10,206 nt of DNA from Candidatus Eiseniibacteriota bacterium (GTDB lineage: Bacteria; Eisenbacteria; RBG-16-71-46): the NCBI GenBank assembly GCA_023249815.1, contig JAHFBX010000050.1:1-10206 (forward strand). The letters run 5' to 3'. Shown here piece after piece: positions 8,028-10,206 of this stretch; within the stretch, counting starts at the first letter, position 1; the number at the start of each line of letters is the position of its first letter. The notes beneath the pieces were generated by a model. It saw only the letters and a list, made by a program, of their open reading frames with translations, did no database searches and was not told the DNA's origin. The position numbers and the translations under genes are program-made.

Positions 8028-8115
8028 GGCGACGAGCTACTTGGAGTTCGCGACCTGCCAACGGCGCAGGATAAGCGGGTTCCCGCATGCGCATCATGAA
8101 CCGCGGGGGGAACGC

Positions 8116-8712
8116 TTGGGCGTTGGACCAACCTTGGGCCCCGACGCTGGATACGTCGGGCTGACTGATCCCGACTGGTACTCCCATCTGCAAGCTCAAC
8201 CGCAGTTGGACGAGGTCAACTTCTGGCAGCCGCATGGTGACCGCGCTTTCCGTGCGCTCAGAGCCAATGAGCCGTTCTTCTTCAAGCTTCGAGCTCCGCT
8301 GAGGGCAATTGCGGGTTTTGGGTGCTTTCAACGCTTCGAGCCGCTCCCCGCATGGCAAGCGTGGGAGTGCTTCGGAGAAATGAATGGAGCTCCAGACTTC
8401 GAATCCATGATCGACCGTATCGTTCGACTTCGAGACGAGAGCTCTCCTCGGTCGGGCGACTTCTTGATCTGTTGTGTCATGATTGCGGCTCCAGTCTTCT
8501 TCGGGCCTCAGGAGTGGGTAGCACCACCTGCGGACTGGTCCAGGACTGGCATCCAGCAGGGAAAGCGATACGAGCTCGCATCCGGCGAAGGCAACAGGAT
8601 TCTCAAGGACTGCATGGATAGGGCAATTGGTGGACAGCACTACTGGAATGTCGAATGGAATCCGAATGTCGTCGATGAGGGTGCGGCCAGATTCGGAGCC
8701 CCCGGAATGTGA
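8116..8712 (+). CDS. HNH endonuclease family protein, N-terminal part (frameshifted gene)
   Basis: This is the N-terminal domain of a protein family in which a roughly 200-residue domain of unknown function precedes an HNH nuclease. Recognisable family segments are GYVGLTDPDWY, DEVNFWQPHGDRAFRAL, FFFKLRAPLRAIAGFGCF and WECFGEMNGAP; a later segment carries FFGPQEWVAPPADWS. The frame ends prematurely at TGA 8710-8712, just after RFGAP, where the nuclease half should follow. The nuclease continues in the next frame from 8709. TTG at 8116 is preferred because GGGGGG (8105-8110) lies 5 bases upstream; TTG at 8134 is also plausible and would place GYVG near the N-terminus. The frame stays open upstream into preT, but that part has no family resemblance. 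G+C in sampled lines is 52-62 percent, below preT, hinting at separate ancestry. If the frameshift is real the gene is a pseudogene. Confidence 0.72.
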   Translation: MGVGPTLGPDAGYVGLTDPDWYSHLQAQPQLDEVNFWQPHGDRAFRALRANEPFFFKLRAPLRAIAGFGCFQRFEPLPAWQAWECFGEMNGAPDFESMIDRIVRLRDESSPRSGDFLICCVMIAAPVFFGPQEWVAPPADWSRTGIQQGKRYELASGEGNRILKDCMDRAIGGQHYWNVEWNPNVVDEGAARFGAPGM

Positions 8713-9086
8713 GACCACGCTTGGGTCAGGGGCTTTTCAGCTTTGCAGTTCGAGACGCGTACGCCGGTGCATGCGCCGTCACGCGTGAGCATTCAGTGCC
8801 TGTGCTGGAAGCGGCGCACATCCAGCCCTACAGCAGAGGCGGAGCGCATCGTGTAGACAATGGACTGTTGCTGCGGCGCGACCTCCATCGCCTCTATGAC
8901 CTTGGGTATGTAACAGTCACACCCGAGTACGTGTTCCGCGTGGGAGACAGGCTTCGGGACGAGTTCAAGAACGGGCGCACTTACTACAGCCTCGACGGCG
9001 CCACCATCGCGACCCCTGACCACCCAAGCTGGAAGCCCAATCGTGAACTCTCGGAGTGGCATCGGCGGAGTGTCTTTAAGGACTGA
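8709..9086 (+). CDS. HNH endonuclease, C-terminal nuclease domain (frameshifted gene)
   Basis: These 125 residues carry the catalytic HNH domain. It opens with VRPRLGQGLFSFAV and continues with the core EAAHIQPYSRGGAHRVDNGLLLRRDLH split over residues 34-60. The HNH triad is His37, Asn51 and His60, followed by LYDLGYVTV and a typical tail (FKNGRTYYSL, WHRRSVF). HNH domains of this ββα-metal type bind a divalent ion and cut DNA. The family is often annotated as a lone nuclease, with McrA-like restriction or housekeeping roles suggested but not settled. GTG at 8709 is only the first start-like codon after the frame change, with no ribosome-binding site, so this is probably not an independent gene. 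An extra C in the C run at 8699-8703 would join it to the preceding half as FGAPRNVRPRLGQG, the arrangement I expect for the family. Confidence 0.78.
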   Translation: MRPRLGQGLFSFAVRDAYAGACAVTREHSVPVLEAAHIQPYSRGGAHRVDNGLLLRRDLHRLYDLGYVTVTPEYVFRVGDRLRDEFKNGRTYYSLDGATIATPDHPSWKPNRELSEWHRRSVFKD

Positions 9087-9289
9087 TTCCACAGTGCCAA
9101 TCTACTTGCGGCTTGCGCATACAGGCTCCCACGGCGCTTGGGAGACAGGTCTCTGGTTGGCAGGAGACGCGCGAGAATAGCCAGTCGCAGGCCAGAGCCC
9201 GCCTCCAACCCCCCGCGAGCCCCCCGCGTCCAATGAGCATGAACCCGGGGATCTCCCCGAGCGCCCCGCTCACCAACGACCCCTGGCCC

Positions 9290-9294
9290 GGAGG
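9290..9294 (+). promoter_or_regulatory. Ribosome binding site of the repeat-protein gene
   Basis: A full GGAGG lies 5 bases before ATG 9300. It fixes the start of a gene whose frame stays open to the end of the window, and it is the best Shine-Dalgarno match seen in this window. Confidence 0.75.
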
Positions 9295-9299
9295 CTCCC

Positions 9300-10206
9300 A
9301 TGTCGGCTCTCGCCCCACACGACGCGCGCCACCCGCGCCTCGCCCCACTCGTCGCTCTCGCGGTGCTCATGTGCGCCACGCTTCTCGCACCCGCCTCACC
9401 GCCCACCCTCGCATCCCCCGACGCCACGACAACCCCCACCTCCGGCACCTGGATCATCCAGAGCTGGACGGGCGACGACGGCACCAACTACCAGCTCTCC
9501 CTTCGCTGGAGCCGAGGGAGGGAGCATTGGGGCTCGCGCTCGGTCGATCTCGAGGACATCCCCGGGCTCACCGCCGCGCAGATCTCCGGCAAAACCTCGG
9601 AGGTGCACTTCGAACTGCGACGCGACGCCGGCACGTTCGTGTGCGACGGGCGCGTCGGGAACGGGGAGGGCGCGGGGCTGTACGAGCTGGAGCTGAATCC
9701 CGCGTACGACGACGCGTTGGCCAAGCGCGGCATCGGCCGACCGACGAAGGAGCAGCAGATCCGGTTGGCGCGCTCGGACGTCAGCTACGCGTTCCTCGAC
9801 GCACTGAAAGCGCGGAAGTACCCGACGCCGACCGCTGAGCTGCTCGTCAACCTGTCCAATCACGGCGTGGATCACTGGTTCGTGGATGAGATGGCCGCGC
9901 TCGGCTACCGGATGGGTTCGTACGACGAGCTACTCCAGGCGCGCGACCACGGCGTGGACCCGCACTACATCAAGGGCATGCGAGCGGCGGGCTTCAATGG
10001 GCTCGACCTGGCGGACCTGCTGCAGCTTCGCGACCACGGCGTGGATCCGGAATACATCCACCTCATGCACGAAGCAGGCTTCGGCAAGCTCTCGGCCGAG
10101 GCACTGCTGCAAGCCCGAGACCACGGGGTGGACGGCCACTATGTCCAGGGCATGGCGGAGGCCGGCTACAAGGAGGTGCCGCTGGCCGACCTGGTCCGCG
10201 CGCGCG
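9300..10206 (+). CDS. Exported protein with 29-residue RDHGVD repeats, 3'-truncated by window edge
   Basis: The frame is open for 302 codons to the window end. Residues 1-13 are polar and basic, 14-32 hydrophobic (LAPLVALAVLMCATLLAPA), then a likely signal-peptidase site near TLA/SP. The Cys is preceded by Met, so it does not make a good lipobox. Residues about 48-140 form an all-beta-looking domain (GTWIIQSWTGDDG, FELRRDAGTFVCDGRVG, GAGLYELELNP). A divergent repeat precedes four clear 29-residue repeats from residue 186, and a fifth begins at the edge. The repeat pattern is RDHGVDpxYixxMxxAGfxxLxxxxLLxA, probably a helix pair per unit. Similar repeats are known in exported or membrane proteins, including some BlaR1/M56-type proteins, but their function is not established. 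No peptidase motif is visible here, although a further domain may follow. The start is well supported by GGAGG. Confidence 0.85.
   Translation, partial: MSALAPHDARHPRLAPLVALAVLMCATLLAPASPPTLASPDATTTPTSGTWIIQSWTGDDGTNYQLSLRWSRGREHWGSRSVDLEDIPGLTAAQISGKTSEVHFELRRDAGTFVCDGRVGNGEGAGLYELELNPAYDDALAKRGIGRPTKEQQIRLARSDVSYAFLDALKARKYPTPTAELLVNLSNHGVDHWFVDEMAALGYRMGSYDELLQARDHGVDPHYIKGMRAAGFNGLDLADLLQLRDHGVDPEYIHLMHEAGFGKLSAEALLQARDHGVDGHYVQGMAEAGYKEVPLADLVRAR
9855..10202 (+). repeat. Four in-frame 87-bp tandem repeats (29 residues each)
   Basis: Units start at 9855, 9942, 10029 and 10116, exactly 87 bases apart, and a fifth starts at 10203. Each unit opens with a related 18-base core: CGCGACCACGGCGTGGAC at 9942, the same with a final T at 10029, and CGAGACCACGGGGTGGAC at 10116. 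The 9855 copy is more divergent (SNHGVD). Between cores the DNA differs substantially while the protein pattern persists, so these are old, selected protein repeats rather than a recent DNA expansion. Confidence 0.88.

Noticed and set aside
8075..8102. GCGGGTTCCCGC (8075-8086) and GGTTC/GAACC pairs as a preT terminator
   Set aside because: The first leaves a 2-base loop, the second has a short 5-base stem, and no T tract follows, so the structure is too weak to call.
7942..8115. Upstream extension of the HNH frame to ATG 7942
   Set aside because: It would overlap preT by 86 bases, encodes a Gly/Arg-rich stretch typical of an out-of-frame reading, and family resemblance begins only near 8149.
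8699..8712. Programmed -1 frameshifting at the HNH break
   Set aside because: The C run lacks a canonical X-XXY-YYZ slippery heptamer, and no clear downstream stem or pseudoknot was seen. A sequencing error or mutation is simpler.
9157..9178. TTGGCA with GAGAAT as promoter for the repeat-protein gene
   Set aside because: The spacer is only 10 bases, too short for a sigma70-type promoter.
9113..9875. Plus-strand frame 9113-9838 and minus-strand frame 9396-9875
   Set aside because: Both overlap the well-supported frame from ATG 9300, which has GGAGG, a signal peptide and exact 29-residue repeats; the alternatives are Arg-rich or featureless.

Overview
The window is high-GC bacterial DNA, close to 70 percent G+C in most lines I sampled. 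Its gene content suggests an uncultured lineage of the FCB type, and my best guess is Candidatus Eisenbacteria or a relative. The clues are a very large secreted protein ending in a FlgD-type Ig sorting tail, preceded by the dockerin-like module (YG ... DSGPTVDGS ... DFEDMMMLAL) common in such proteins, and a secreted protein with 29-residue RDHGVD repeats. The lineage is an inference.

Layout. 1-912 (+) is the C-terminal two thirds of a dihydropyrimidinase/D-hydantoinase (hydA). 936-962 is a hairpin in the short gap between convergent genes. 970-6354 (-) is one 1794-residue exported protein: a PQQ-type glucose/sorbosone dehydrogenase beta-propeller followed by PKD, CARDB-like, two LamG-like, Ig/FN3-like, dockerin-like, cohesin-like and FlgD-type modules. 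6355-6692 is the divergent intergenic region, with a weak promoter candidate and a perfect inverted repeat. 6693-8027 (+) is a PreT-type dihydropyrimidine dehydrogenase subunit. 8116-9086 (+) is an HNH endonuclease-family gene broken into two frames by one missing base in a C run; it is visibly lower in GC than its neighbours. 9300-10206 (+) is the start of an exported 29-residue-repeat protein that runs off the window end.

How the genes fit together. hydA and preT belong to reductive pyrimidine degradation: PreT with PreA reduces uracil or thymine to the dihydro form, and HydA opens that ring. Here they are separated by the 5.4-kb extracellular protein gene on the opposite strand. No preA follows preT, so it must lie upstream of the window or elsewhere. 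The two secreted proteins have no evident link to the pyrimidine genes.

No CRISPR array, rRNA, insertion sequence or convincing tRNA was seen. The most notable items are the multidomain secreted dehydrogenase, the homopolymer frameshift in the HNH gene, and the truncated repeat protein.
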